A stretch of DNA of 64,000 bases, taken from contig NZ_QKQS01000023.1 of NCBI RefSeq assembly GCF_003226555.1, positions 1,394,702-1,458,701 on the forward strand, given 5' to 3'. Under the pieces are notes generated by a model. The model was not told where the DNA came from. It saw nothing but the letters and a program-made list of their open reading frames with translations, and did not search any database. This stretch comes from Rhodopseudomonas palustris. GTDB lineage: Bacteria; Pseudomonadota; Alphaproteobacteria; Rhizobiales; Xanthobacteraceae. Positions 27,006 to 34,620 of this stretch are shown piece after piece. The stretch's first letter is position 1. Every line of letters starts with the position of its first letter. The position numbers and the translations under genes were made by a program.

Positions 27006-27048
27006 AGGCGCGCGTCGGCGTTCACACGCCGGCGCGCGTTTGTCGTTT
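27006..27048 (+). terminator. Intrinsic terminator of the rreB-like transcript
   Basis: A GC-rich stem of about 12 pairs (27008-27020 with 27027-27039) with loop TTCACA is followed by TTTGTCGTTTT. It closes the transcript that begins near the extended Shine-Dalgarno and separates it from the TonB receptor gene. Confidence 0.8.
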
Positions 27049-27148
27049 TGGATCATCGATGGCTCAGATGGAATGAAGCGAAATCCGGGTTCTCTCGGAT
27101 GAGGCCCGCATGTCGCTGCGCTGTATGCGAGGCACAGAGATTGCTCGA

Positions 27149-29323
27149 TCAGAACGTGCCCGCCAACGTCAGCCGTACCGCCAGCGGTTCCATCGGATGG
27201 ACATGGCGGTCGTCTACGCCGCCCAGCGGCTCGCCCGGCAGCCGCGACAAATAGTAGTATTCGATCTGGTTGGTCTTGGCGTTGAACAGGTTCAGAACGT
27301 CGAGCTGAACCCGCACACCGTTGTCGAAGCGATAACCGGCGCGGGCGTTGAAGATCAGCGACGACAGCGAGCGCACGCTGTCGTCCTCGATCAGCGGCCG
27401 CGGGCCGAAATAACGCCCCTTCAGCGCACCGAACCAGCCGCGCTGCTCGCCGAGCGTGAGGCCGGCGCTCGCCACCCAGGCCGGCGCGCCGGGGATGAAA
27501 TCGCCGGCTGGATCGAAGTCGGTGAATCGTGCGCGCGTGTATGCCACGTCGAGATCGAGCCCGAGCCACGAGAGTGGGCGATACTGGCTGGTCCATTCGA
27601 CGCCGACCCGGCGGCTCGGCCGGCTCGCTTCGGTGGTGCCGGCGTCGCCGACGAACAGGAGTTCGGAGTCGAAATCGAGCACGAATACGGCGAGTGACGT
27701 CGTCAGCCCGGGGATCGATTTGTTACGGATGCCGAGCTCGGCGCCCTTGGAGCGCACCAGCAGCGGCACGCGATTGACCGGATCGCCGGTGTTGGGATCG
27801 ACCGTGATGGTGGCGCCGCGGATGTCGTTGCTGTGCAGCCCGGTGCCGGCGTTGCCGTAAAATTCGGTGCTGGCCCAGGGACCGAGCACGATGCCGGCCT
27901 TCGGGCTGGTCATCGATGCCGAGGCGTTGCCCGAGTTCGCCGGATTATCGCTGATCACGCGCCCGGAGAAATAGTCCTGCCGCACGCCGGCGGTGGTGCG
28001 CAGCCAATCGGTCCAGCGCACGGTGGTGTCGGTCCACAGCCCGAGCGATTGCTCGGAGACATCGTCGGCGCGCACCGTCGACAGCCAGTCTCGTTGGAAG
28101 GTCTTGTTGAGGCCGACATTGATGCGGTCGGAGCGCGTCTGCAGTCCGACCCGGGTCTCCACCGGCAGGCCGGCAAACCGATAGTCGAAGCGCTGCGTTC
28201 CGTTCAGGCCGAGCACCGTGCGGCGGTCGCGCTGGTTGAACTGGTCGCCGTTCACCGGATCGTCGAGGAAATAGGTGAAGTTGTTGTAGAGCTGCAGCGA
28301 CGAGTGGATCACATAGGCACTGATGTCGGTCTGGCCGATGTCGCTCGATTTCGCGAACCGGCCGGACAGGCTGTAGCGGCTGGAGATGCCGCCGTCGGTC
28401 GGATCGAGCGAGCCGTCGCGGCCGATCAGGCCCTGGTCGATTGCGCGCTGCGCCACCTGATCGGTCGAGGTCCAGCGGTTGGAATAGGCCATGCCGGTGA
28501 GCGAGAAGCCGTCGGTCGTGGTGCCTTGGCTGTAGCGGACGACGCCGTTCAGCTTGCGGACGTTGTCCGGCACGTCCCACGGGCCGTTGTAGGTGTTGGC
28601 TTCGAACGCCGCGAGCCAGGTGCCGTCGCCCACGCGGGTCGAGCCGGCGCCGAGCAGCCGGCGATAGCCGAAACTGCCGATCGTGACTTCGGCGAGGGTC
28701 TTGGGCATCGCCCGCAGATATTCGATCCCGAGCGCGCCGGCCGAGCCGAAGTCGCCGACGTCGGCGAAATACGGCCCCTTACGCACCGTCATGCTGCCGA
28801 TCAGCTCGGGGATCAGAAAGTTGACGTCGGCATAGCCCTGGCCGTGGCCATGGGTCGGCATGTTCACCGGCATGCCGTCGATGGTGATGGCGAGATCGGT
28901 GCCGTGGTCGAGATTGAAGCCGCGCAGGAAATACTGGTTGGCTTTGCCTTCGCCGGAATGCTGGGTGACGACCAGTCCGGGCGCGGCTTCCAGCGCCTCG
29001 CCAGGCCGCATGAACGGCAGGGCGTTGATCTCGGCCCCGGTGATGACGCGGCTGCTTGCAGCCTGATTTTGCGGCGCGCTCAGGGGTGCGGAGGCCTGGC
29101 CCGCGCCTGGGGCTGCCGAAGACGAAGAGGCGCCCGGTGTCGGTGTCGGGACTGCCCGGCCTTGTCGTGAGGTCGCCTCGCGGGCGTGGTGCCGCTTCGG
29201 CTTCGGCTTCGCCGCGCCCGGGGCATCGATCGTGACCTGCGGCAGCGCCTGCTCGGCTCGCGCCAACCCCGTCACCACAGTAAAACTCAACACGATGCAG
29301 CCGGCCGCACAGCCGCGCATCAT
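27149..29323 (-). CDS. TonB-dependent outer-membrane receptor, probably for nickel
   Basis: From the ATG at 29323 the product has 724 aa. It comprises a signal peptide ending near G-L-A-R-A, a low-complexity linker (about residues 35-90), a plug domain (S-R-V-I-T-G-A-E-I-N-A-L-P, then Y-F-L-R-G-F-N-L-D-H-G-T-D) and a 22-strand-type barrel ending with the terminal aromatic V-R-L-T-L-A-G-T-F. An upstream start at 29386 is possible but would bury the signal peptide. A perfect NikR operator and divergent nikR imply regulated uptake of a nickel chelate. No exbB, exbD or tonB is nearby. Confidence 0.88.
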   Translation of the reverse strand: MMRGCAAGCIVLSFTVVTGLARAEQALPQVTIDAPGAAKPKPKRHHAREATSRQGRAVPTPTPGASSSSAAPGAGQASAPLSAPQNQAASSRVITGAEINALPFMRPGEALEAAPGLVVTQHSGEGKANQYFLRGFNLDHGTDLAITIDGMPVNMPTHGHGQGYADVNFLIPELIGSMTVRKGPYFADVGDFGSAGALGIEYLRAMPKTLAEVTIGSFGYRRLLGAGSTRVGDGTWLAAFEANTYNGPWDVPDNVRKLNGVVRYSQGTTTDGFSLTGMAYSNRWTSTDQVAQRAIDQGLIGRDGSLDPTDGGISSRYSLSGRFAKSSDIGQTDISAYVIHSSLQLYNNFTYFLDDPVNGDQFNQRDRRTVLGLNGTQRFDYRFAGLPVETRVGLQTRSDRINVGLNKTFQRDWLSTVRADDVSEQSLGLWTDTTVRWTDWLRTTAGVRQDYFSGRVISDNPANSGNASASMTSPKAGIVLGPWASTEFYGNAGTGLHSNDIRGATITVDPNTGDPVNRVPLLVRSKGAELGIRNKSIPGLTTSLAVFVLDFDSELLFVGDAGTTEASRPSRRVGVEWTSQYRPLSWLGLDLDVAYTRARFTDFDPAGDFIPGAPAWVASAGLTLGEQRGWFGALKGRYFGPRPLIEDDSVRSLSSLIFNARAGYRFDNGVRVQLDVLNLFNAKTNQIEYYYLSRLPGEPLGGVDDRHVHPMEPLAVRLTLAGTF

Positions 29324-29447
29324 CTCTCGCCGGACCCTGGCCACGCACACCCCCTCGAGTCCTGCATCGCTGCAAGACGCGCCCACCCTGAATCTGTTAT
29401 CGCAGGCGGTCCCGGCAGAGCGCCCACGACCGCAGCCTGCCCGGCCA

Positions 29448-29475
29448 GTATGACAAAGTCAATGAAACTTCATAC
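29448..29475. promoter_or_regulatory. NikR operator
   Basis: GTATGA (29448-29453), 16 bases, TCATAC (29470-29475) is an exact match to the NikR consensus GTATGA-N16-TCATAC known from E. coli. It lies in the gap shared by the TonB receptor and nikR, so nickel-loaded NikR should repress one or both. Confidence 0.9.
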
Positions 29476-29509
29476 TGACAACGTGGTAACCACCAGAGGG
29501 GGACTATCG

Positions 29510-29923
29510 ATGCACCGCGTCACCATCACGCTCGACGACGACCTGATGGAGAAGCTCGACGCGATCATCGCGGCGCGCGGCTACCAGAACCGTTCCGAGG
29601 CGATCCGCGATCTGGCGCGGATCGGCATCCAGCAGACCGCGGCGGAGACCACCAGCGGGCATTGCGTCGGCGCGATGGTCTACACCTACGATCACTCCAA
29701 GCGCGACCTGCCGCGCAAGCTGACCCAGAGCTTCCACCATCACCACGATCTGTCGCGCGCCACGATGCACGTGCATCTCGACCACGATCAGTGCCTCGAA
29801 GTGACGATCCTCGACGGCAACGCCAGCGAGCTGCAGCACTTCGCCGACCACATCTTCGCCGAACGCGGCGTCCGCTATGGAAGGCTGGTGACGATTCCGG
29901 CGGAGCCGGAGGATAGAGACTGA
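29510..29923 (+). CDS. nikR: Nickel-responsive regulator NikR
   Basis: The 137-aa protein has the NikR plan: an N-terminal ribbon-helix-helix (H-R-V-T-I-T-L-D-D-D-L-M-E-K-L-D) that binds DNA, and a C-terminal ACT domain that binds nickel. The metal ligands are visible in the H-V-H-L-D-H-D-Q-C-L-E stretch plus the preceding histidine-rich loop. The ATG at 29510 matches the family start; an in-frame ATG further upstream is unlikely because it would cover the operator region. Its operator precedes the gene, so autoregulation is expected. Confidence 0.95.
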   Translation: MHRVTITLDDDLMEKLDAIIAARGYQNRSEAIRDLARIGIQQTAAETTSGHCVGAMVYTYDHSKRDLPRKLTQSFHHHHDLSRATMHVHLDHDQCLEVTILDGNASELQHFADHIFAERGVRYGRLVTIPAEPEDRD

Positions 29924-30019
29924 TAGCTAAAGAGATGCGATAGTTCGATCACACCGAGTGGCTTCGCCGCTCGGGTTTGCTGGAGGCTCCAGATCTTGAG
30001 AAGATGGAGCCACGACGAG

Positions 30020-30226
30020 TACGACGACGACCAAGTTTTCATCCGAGGCACGCGAGCGAGCGGTTCGGATGGTGTTGAATTACGCTGGCGAGCATTCCTC
30101 GCGCTGGGCGGCGGTGACCTCGATCGCTGCCAAGGCGCAGGAACGGAGAACCGCGAGGTCTGGCAGGCCAACGAGATCCTGCGCAAGGCCAGCGCCTATT
30201 TTGGCACGGCGGAGCTCGACGTGACG
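30020..30226 (+). pseudogene. IS3-family transposase (OrfA) remnant
   Basis: One frame (about 30021-30124) reads [19 protein letters not shown], then [10 protein letters not shown], the start of IS3-type OrfA. A second frame (about 30153-30226) continues with [14 protein letters not shown], the OrfA end. The middle is deleted and the frames differ. No OrfB or terminal repeats are seen, so it is a dead fragment. Confidence 0.8.
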
Positions 30227-30299
30227 AACGGGCTCTCTTGGGAAGTTGGAGAGCGCGGTGCGTCGACGCGAAACTTGAGTAGTTTCATGTGTCTAGAAG

Positions 30300-30376
30300 T
30301 GGCGCACCCGACACGATTCGAACGTGTGACCTTTGCCTTCGGAGGGCAACGCTCTATCCAGCTGAGCTACGGGTGC
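30300..30376 (-). tRNA. tRNA-Arg (anticodon CCG)
   Basis: A 77-base cloverleaf with encoded CCA reads on the minus strand. The acceptor GCACCCG pairs with CGGGTGC, the anticodon loop is CTCCGAA, and the T loop is GTTCGAATC. It lies between an IS3 fragment and a degenerate tRNA piece. Confidence 0.97.
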
Positions 30377-30444
30377 GTGCCCCGTTCCTGTAGCCGATCG
30401 CAGTCGGATCGGCAACGGGGGAGAAAAGCGATATTTTTTCAAAG

Positions 30445-30495
30445 GGTAAGCGCCTCGGATGGCGGTCGCATGTTCGAATCGCGTCGGATGCGCCG
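30445..30495 (+). pseudogene. Degenerate tRNA-Arg 3' fragment in inverted orientation
   Basis: On the plus strand 30464-30494 matches the 3' end of the minus-strand tRNA-Arg at most positions (GGTC.CA.GTTCGAATCG.GTCGG.TGCGCC). The bases before it form an anticodon-like stem (CGCC/GGCG), but no D arm or matching acceptor strand follows from the left. The T stem has lost one pair, so it is not a functional tRNA. Confidence 0.6.
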
Positions 30496-30572
30496 AATTC
30501 CGCCGATGGCGATCGATCGTGCGCGGCTGCGGGTCGTTTGTGGTTGGGCGGCTCCTCGTGCCGCTTTGCAAT

Positions 30573-31064
30573 CTAGACGCCCATGGCCGACTTGGTGGCA
30601 AAAGCCACGATGATCAATGCCACGACGACGAGGCCGAGCACGATCGGCATCGGCGGCGCCAGCTTGGCCGGGGATGCGGTGCCCGCCGCGCCGCGCAGCA
30701 CCACAGATGAAACCGCCAAGGCGGCGCCGAGCGCTGTGCCGATCCATTCCAGCGTCGCCAGCAGCGTCGACATCGGATTGGGCGTCACCGGGAAGATGCG
30801 GCCGAGGTCGAGCAGATAGACGGCGACGAAAGCGAGCCCGGCAAGTCCAGCCCAGCCATATGCTCTGCCGGTTCTGATAACGAGATAGGCGAGCACCAGG
30901 CTTCCCAGGCCGAGCACGGTCAGAAACACGTTGAACGCGCCCAGCACCATCGCCGGATAGGCGCTGAAGTCGCGGGTTTCGACGAAGCCGCCGGGCACCA
31001 TCAGCGCCAGATTCAGCGCGGACGCGATCAGAAGTGCGGGGACGACAGGGCGTGAGCTGGGCAT
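30573..31064 (-). CDS. Hypothetical membrane protein with about five hydrophobic helices
   Basis: The 163-aa protein has hydrophobic segments at about residues 8-26, 40-62, 68-88, 105-126 and 140-160. No family-defining motif is visible and I cannot assign a function. The ATG at 31064 gives an N terminus directly preceding the first helix; the longer open frame upstream overlaps the divergent acetyltransferase and is unlikely. Confidence 0.65.
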   Translation of the reverse strand: MPSSRPVVPALLIASALNLALMVPGGFVETRDFSAYPAMVLGAFNVFLTVLGLGSLVLAYLVIRTGRAYGWAGLAGLAFVAVYLLDLGRIFPVTPNPMSTLLATLEWIGTALGAALAVSSVVLRGAAGTASPAKLAPPMPIVLGLVVVALIIVAFATKSAMGV

Positions 31065-31229
31065 GCGACGAAACCTCGAAATGATGCGGCGGATTGCGCC
31101 GCGGGTGCCGATGGTCGCGCCCAGCGCACGCATCGCGGTGAACAGGATGAAGATCCGGCAGCCGGGCGCCAGCGCGCTGTTTTGGCCGGATTCGTCAGGC
31201 AGGATCATGGACCACACGAGAGAGGTTGC

Positions 31230-31763
31230 ATGGACGCGATTGAAACAGACCGGCTGATCCTGCGGAATTTTCGGATCGAGGATGCGGCCGACCTTTACGC
31301 TTATTTGCGCGAACCGAGGGCGAGTTGCTTCCTTTCGCTGAAACTGGAGGACATCGGCGCCGCGCGGGCCGAGGCCGAAGACCGCAGCCGGAGCGACGAG
31401 CACATCGCCGTCTGCCTGAAGACTTCAGGTCGGCTGATCGGCGATCTGTTCGCCGTGCCCGAGGACGATACGGTTTCGGTCGGGTGGAATCTCAACCCGG
31501 ACTTCGGTGGACAGGGGTTCGCTTTCGAGGCCGCCCGAGCTTTGTTCGCGCATCTGTTCGCTGCCGGAGGCGCTCGTCGTCTCTATGCCTATGTCGAGGA
31601 TCACAACACGGCGTCGCGACGTCTGTGTGAAAGACTGGGGATGCGCCAGGAGGGGCTGTTCGTGGAGTTCGTGTCGTTCAAGGCCGACGACAACGGGGTT
31701 CCGATCTACGAAAACACGATGCAGTACGCGATCCTTCGAAAGGAATGGGAAGCAAGGCCGTGA
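31230..31763 (+). CDS. GNAT-family N-acetyltransferase (RimJ/RimL-like)
   Basis: The 177-aa protein shows the RimJ/RimL branch of the GNAT fold: E-T-D-R-L-I-L-R-N-F-R-I-E-D-A near the start, V-G-W-N-L-N-P-D-F-G-G-Q-G-F-A-F-E-A in the acetyl-CoA-binding loop, and N-T-A-S-R-R-L-C-E-R-L-G-M-R-Q-E-G after it. These enzymes acetylate protein N termini or small amines; the substrate is not evident. AGAGAGG lies 5 bases before the ATG at 31230. Confidence 0.9.
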   Translation: MDAIETDRLILRNFRIEDAADLYAYLREPRASCFLSLKLEDIGAARAEAEDRSRSDEHIAVCLKTSGRLIGDLFAVPEDDTVSVGWNLNPDFGGQGFAFEAARALFAHLFAAGGARRLYAYVEDHNTASRRLCERLGMRQEGLFVEFVSFKADDNGVPIYENTMQYAILRKEWEARP

Positions 31764-31825
31764 GTGGAAAACTCATGCCGTGAGGCTGTCAACCGGCGCT
31801 GCATTCCTCGCCTTGTCTGCTCGCA

Positions 31826-32239
31826 CTAATATTGGTCGATCGGCACGATCACCTTGCCGATCGGCCAAAGCGCGATGGCGGCCAGCTTCAGGTGGGCCCA
31901 GGCGAACGGAATGCCGATGATCGTCACGGCGAGCAGCACGGCGGTGACGACGTGTCCGATCGCGAGCCACCAGCCTGCGAGTACCAGCCAGATCACATTG
32001 CCGATCACCCCGAGCGGTCCGGTGCCGATGTCTTCGCGTCCGGTGACGGTCTCCCGTGGCACCGCGGTCTGGCCGAACGGAAACAGCGTGTAGACCCCGA
32101 TACTGAACGCCGCGCGCGCCCACGGCAGTCCGATGATGGTGATCGCCATGATCACCGCCGCGACCGCCCACCCGACCGCCATCCAGAAGCCGCCGAGCGC
32201 GATCCAGAGGATATTCAGGACGAGCGATACGGGAGACAT
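31826..32239 (-). CDS. yccF: YccF-family inner-membrane protein
   Basis: The 137-aa protein has two copies of the YccF (DUF307) domain, each a W-x-x-x-x-G-W-W-L/M-A-x-G pattern followed by T-I-I-G-I/L-P-F/W-A. The first copy is at about residues 8-45 and the second at about 75-115. It should span the inner membrane four times. The function of the family is unknown. AGGAGCT precedes the ATG. Confidence 0.92.
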   Translation of the reverse strand: MSPVSLVLNILWIALGGFWMAVGWAVAAVIMAITIIGLPWARAAFSIGVYTLFPFGQTAVPRETVTGREDIGTGPLGVIGNVIWLVLAGWWLAIGHVVTAVLLAVTIIGIPFAWAHLKLAAIALWPIGKVIVPIDQY

Positions 32240-32553
32240 CGTGAGCTCCTTGGGGTTCGCAACGATCAGATCCGTACTTCGATCAGGATCTGCACTTCGA
32301 AAATGGCTGCTTCGGCGGCTCGAAGTCAGGTGGCGAATTTAGAAGGACGCGGCGCGGGAGAAAAGCCGCATGTGATCGGCGTGTCGTTCACCCGAAAGAT
32401 GCGCTGCGCAATCATCGGCGGCGAGGGCTGCTTCTCGACGAACATCGAGTTGTCCACACCCGGTTCCCGCAGCTCGAAATCGCCATGATGGCGGCGGATT
32501 GCGGTCAAAGCGGTCGGCTATGGTGGATCGTTCGCTGCATAAGGAGCCGACGC
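32240..32553. other. Intergenic region before the 107-aa gene
   Basis: A minus-strand frame of 60 codons (32326-32508) lacks a clear ribosome site and its composition is not persuasive, so it is not called. An imperfect 18-base direct repeat (core ATCAGGATC-GTACTTCG type) lies at about 32267-32302. No RNA or promoter is evident. Confidence 0.4.
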
Positions 32554-32877
32554 TTGCCTTACACCATCACGGCCGTTCGAGGCGACGAGAAGATGCGCTG
32601 CGTGCGCGACAGCGCGCTGATCGCGCTCGCCAAGGCGCGGATCTGGGAGAGCGAAGGCTGGGACGTGACGGTCGCCGGCGAAGACGGCGGCGCGCTCGGT
32701 CTGGCGCAACTCGACGCGCATGTGGCGGCGTATCGCGCGCTGGCGACGGCGGACGTCGTCGCGATGCCGGATCTGATCGGGCCGCGACGGCCGGCGGCCG
32801 CATCGGGGCGTGGTTTCGACGATGCGCGTGGACGCTCTACGCGGCGACAGCCGGCCCAGGAGGCAGTATCCGCCTGA
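32554..32877 (+). CDS. Conserved hypothetical protein, about 107 aa
   Basis: A TTG at 32554 is preceded by AAGGAG at 7 bases and gives a product beginning with Y-T-I-T-A-V-R-G-D-E-K. The first 65 residues look like a compact alpha/beta domain (A-L-I-A-L-A-K-A-R-I-W-E-S-E-G-W-D-V-T-V); the arginine- and alanine-rich end is less convincing. I recognise no family. The strong Shine-Dalgarno decides the start. Confidence 0.55.
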   Translation: MPYTITAVRGDEKMRCVRDSALIALAKARIWESEGWDVTVAGEDGGALGLAQLDAHVAAYRALATADVVAMPDLIGPRRPAAASGRGFDDARGRSTRRQPAQEAVSA

Positions 32878-32910
32878 GCCGGCCCCCAGCGGCCTGACGC
32901 GCGGCGCGCC

Positions 32911-34503
32911 TCAGCCTTCCGCCACCGCATCGCCCCACGGCTGGGCGATTTCGGTCGCGCCGCTGTTGCTGGCGCCGTGCCGCAGCACCACGCTCGGGCA
33001 GGCGAATTTCATCGGGAAGGTCTGCACCCGCGCTTCTTCGTAATCGAATTGGCTGCGGAGCGCCTCGCGCGTCGCCAGCGGCAGGCGCACGTCGCCGATC
33101 ACCACCTCGCCTTCGCTGGCGTCGATCCGCGGCTGGTGGATCGCGGCGTCGAGGTCCATGCCGTAGTCGATCACGAACGACAGGATCTGCGCCACCGCCG
33201 GCAGAATGCGGCGGCCGCCGGAGGCGCCAAGCGCCAGCCTGCGGCCGTCGGGCGCTGCCGCCAGCACCGGAGTGTAGTTGGTCAGGCAGCGCTTGCCCGG
33301 CGCCAGCGAGTTCGGCCGATCCGGCTCCGGATCGAACCACATGATGCCGTTGTTCATCATGATGCCGGTGTGCGGCGTTTCGAATTTCGAGCCGAAGGTC
33401 GACAGCAGAGTCTGCGTCACCGCCGCCATGTTGCCGTCGCGATCGACCACCGAGAAATGCGTGGTGCAGGCCGGCGCCAGATGCTCGGCGCCGAGGGCGC
33501 GGCGGCCGTCGGCGTCGCCCATGTCACGCAGCCGCTCGGCATAGGCCGATTGCAGCGCGCGCGCATAGGCGGCGTAGGCATCGGCGTTCGGTTGATTGCC
33601 GCTGGGCGTCAGGCTGTCGCCGAGAACTCGCAGCGTATGCGCTAGCGTCGGCCCGGCGGTCAGCTCCGGCGTCGCGAACACCTGGCCACCGCGATACGGG
33701 ATCGTCAGCGGTTGTCGCAGATGGGCGCGGAAGCCGGCCAGATCCTCGACCGACAGCGTGCCGCCTGCGGCCTGGATATCGGCGGCGAGGCTGCGTGCCA
33801 AATCGCCTTCGTAGAAGTCGCGCGGTCCTTGTTCGGCGAGCTGGGCCAGCGTCGCCTGCAGCCGGTCCTGCGGCAGGACGACGTTCGACTTGATGCCCCA
33901 CGGCGCGTGCGGCGGCAGCCCGTCGACCAGATACGACGCGGCGCTGGCCTGGTAGCGCCGCAGATCGGCCGCGACGCTGCCGATCATCAGCGTGGTCCAC
34001 CAGTCGATCGAAAGCCCGTCGCCGGCGAGCGCGATGCTGGGCGCCACCAGGTCGCGCCACGGCAGCTTCGCGTAGCGGCTATGTGCCTCTTCCATGCCGG
34101 CGACCACGCCCGGCACCGCGACCGCGGCCGGGCCGTGGATGTTGCGGTCGTCCTTGACCCGCGGCCACGGAAACAGATCGGACGCCGCGCCGGCGCCGGT
34201 CAGCGGATAGTCCTGGACGCGCAGGCTCTGCGGCGCCCGCATGCCGTAGTCGATCACCTCGGTGCGGTCTTCCTTGGCGCGATACAGCACCATCGCGCCG
34301 CCGCCGCCGATGCCGCTCATCCACGGTTCGAGCACGCCGAGCGCGAAGGTGGTGGCGATCACCGCGTCGATGCAGTCGCCGCCCGCGGCCAGCACGTCGG
34401 CGCCGATCTCGGCGGCTCGGCGCGACTGCGCCGCGACGATGCCGCCCTTGGCGGTAATCGCCGGCTTACGAATCTGCTGCAGATGGCTGAACTGGTCGGT
34501 CAT
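32911..34503 (-). CDS. Gamma-glutamyltransferase-family protein
   Basis: The 530-aa protein matches the Ntn-hydrolase GGT family, which cleaves gamma-glutamyl bonds such as that of glutathione. Seen: G-G-I-V-A-A-Q-S-R-R-A-A-E-I-G near the start, GIGGGGAMVLY, the processing/catalytic threonine in C-T-T-H-F-S-V-V-D-R-D-G-N, and a C-terminal G-A-S-G-G-R-R-I-L-P. It has no signal peptide, unlike secreted GGTs, so it is probably cytosolic; it may be a cephalosporin-acylase-like or oxamate-type relative instead of a true glutathione enzyme. Confidence 0.88.
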   Translation of the reverse strand: MTDQFSHLQQIRKPAITAKGGIVAAQSRRAAEIGADVLAAGGDCIDAVIATTFALGVLEPWMSGIGGGGAMVLYRAKEDRTEVIDYGMRAPQSLRVQDYPLTGAGAASDLFPWPRVKDDRNIHGPAAVAVPGVVAGMEEAHSRYAKLPWRDLVAPSIALAGDGLSIDWWTTLMIGSVAADLRRYQASAASYLVDGLPPHAPWGIKSNVVLPQDRLQATLAQLAEQGPRDFYEGDLARSLAADIQAAGGTLSVEDLAGFRAHLRQPLTIPYRGGQVFATPELTAGPTLAHTLRVLGDSLTPSGNQPNADAYAAYARALQSAYAERLRDMGDADGRRALGAEHLAPACTTHFSVVDRDGNMAAVTQTLLSTFGSKFETPHTGIMMNNGIMWFDPEPDRPNSLAPGKRCLTNYTPVLAAAPDGRRLALGASGGRRILPAVAQILSFVIDYGMDLDAAIHQPRIDASEGEVVIGDVRLPLATREALRSQFDYEEARVQTFPMKFACPSVVLRHGASNSGATEIAQPWGDAVAEG

Positions 34504-34620
34504 GCGGAGGCTTTCGCTGAGATGAGACTACGGGCGGGGGGACCGACGGCAGCCGTCGGCGCCCGGTCAGTCTAGGGCCTGCCGCGCGCCGCTGCTACGA
34601 CGCAGAAGCAGCCATGCCGC

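Noticed and set aside
27833..29170. 445-codon plus-strand frame opposite the TonB receptor
   Set aside because: It lies wholly inside a clear receptor gene in antisense and has no recognisable domain or ribosome site.
32326..32508. Minus-strand 60-codon frame
   Set aside because: No Shine-Dalgarno and no convincing composition; overlaps the promoter region of the next gene.
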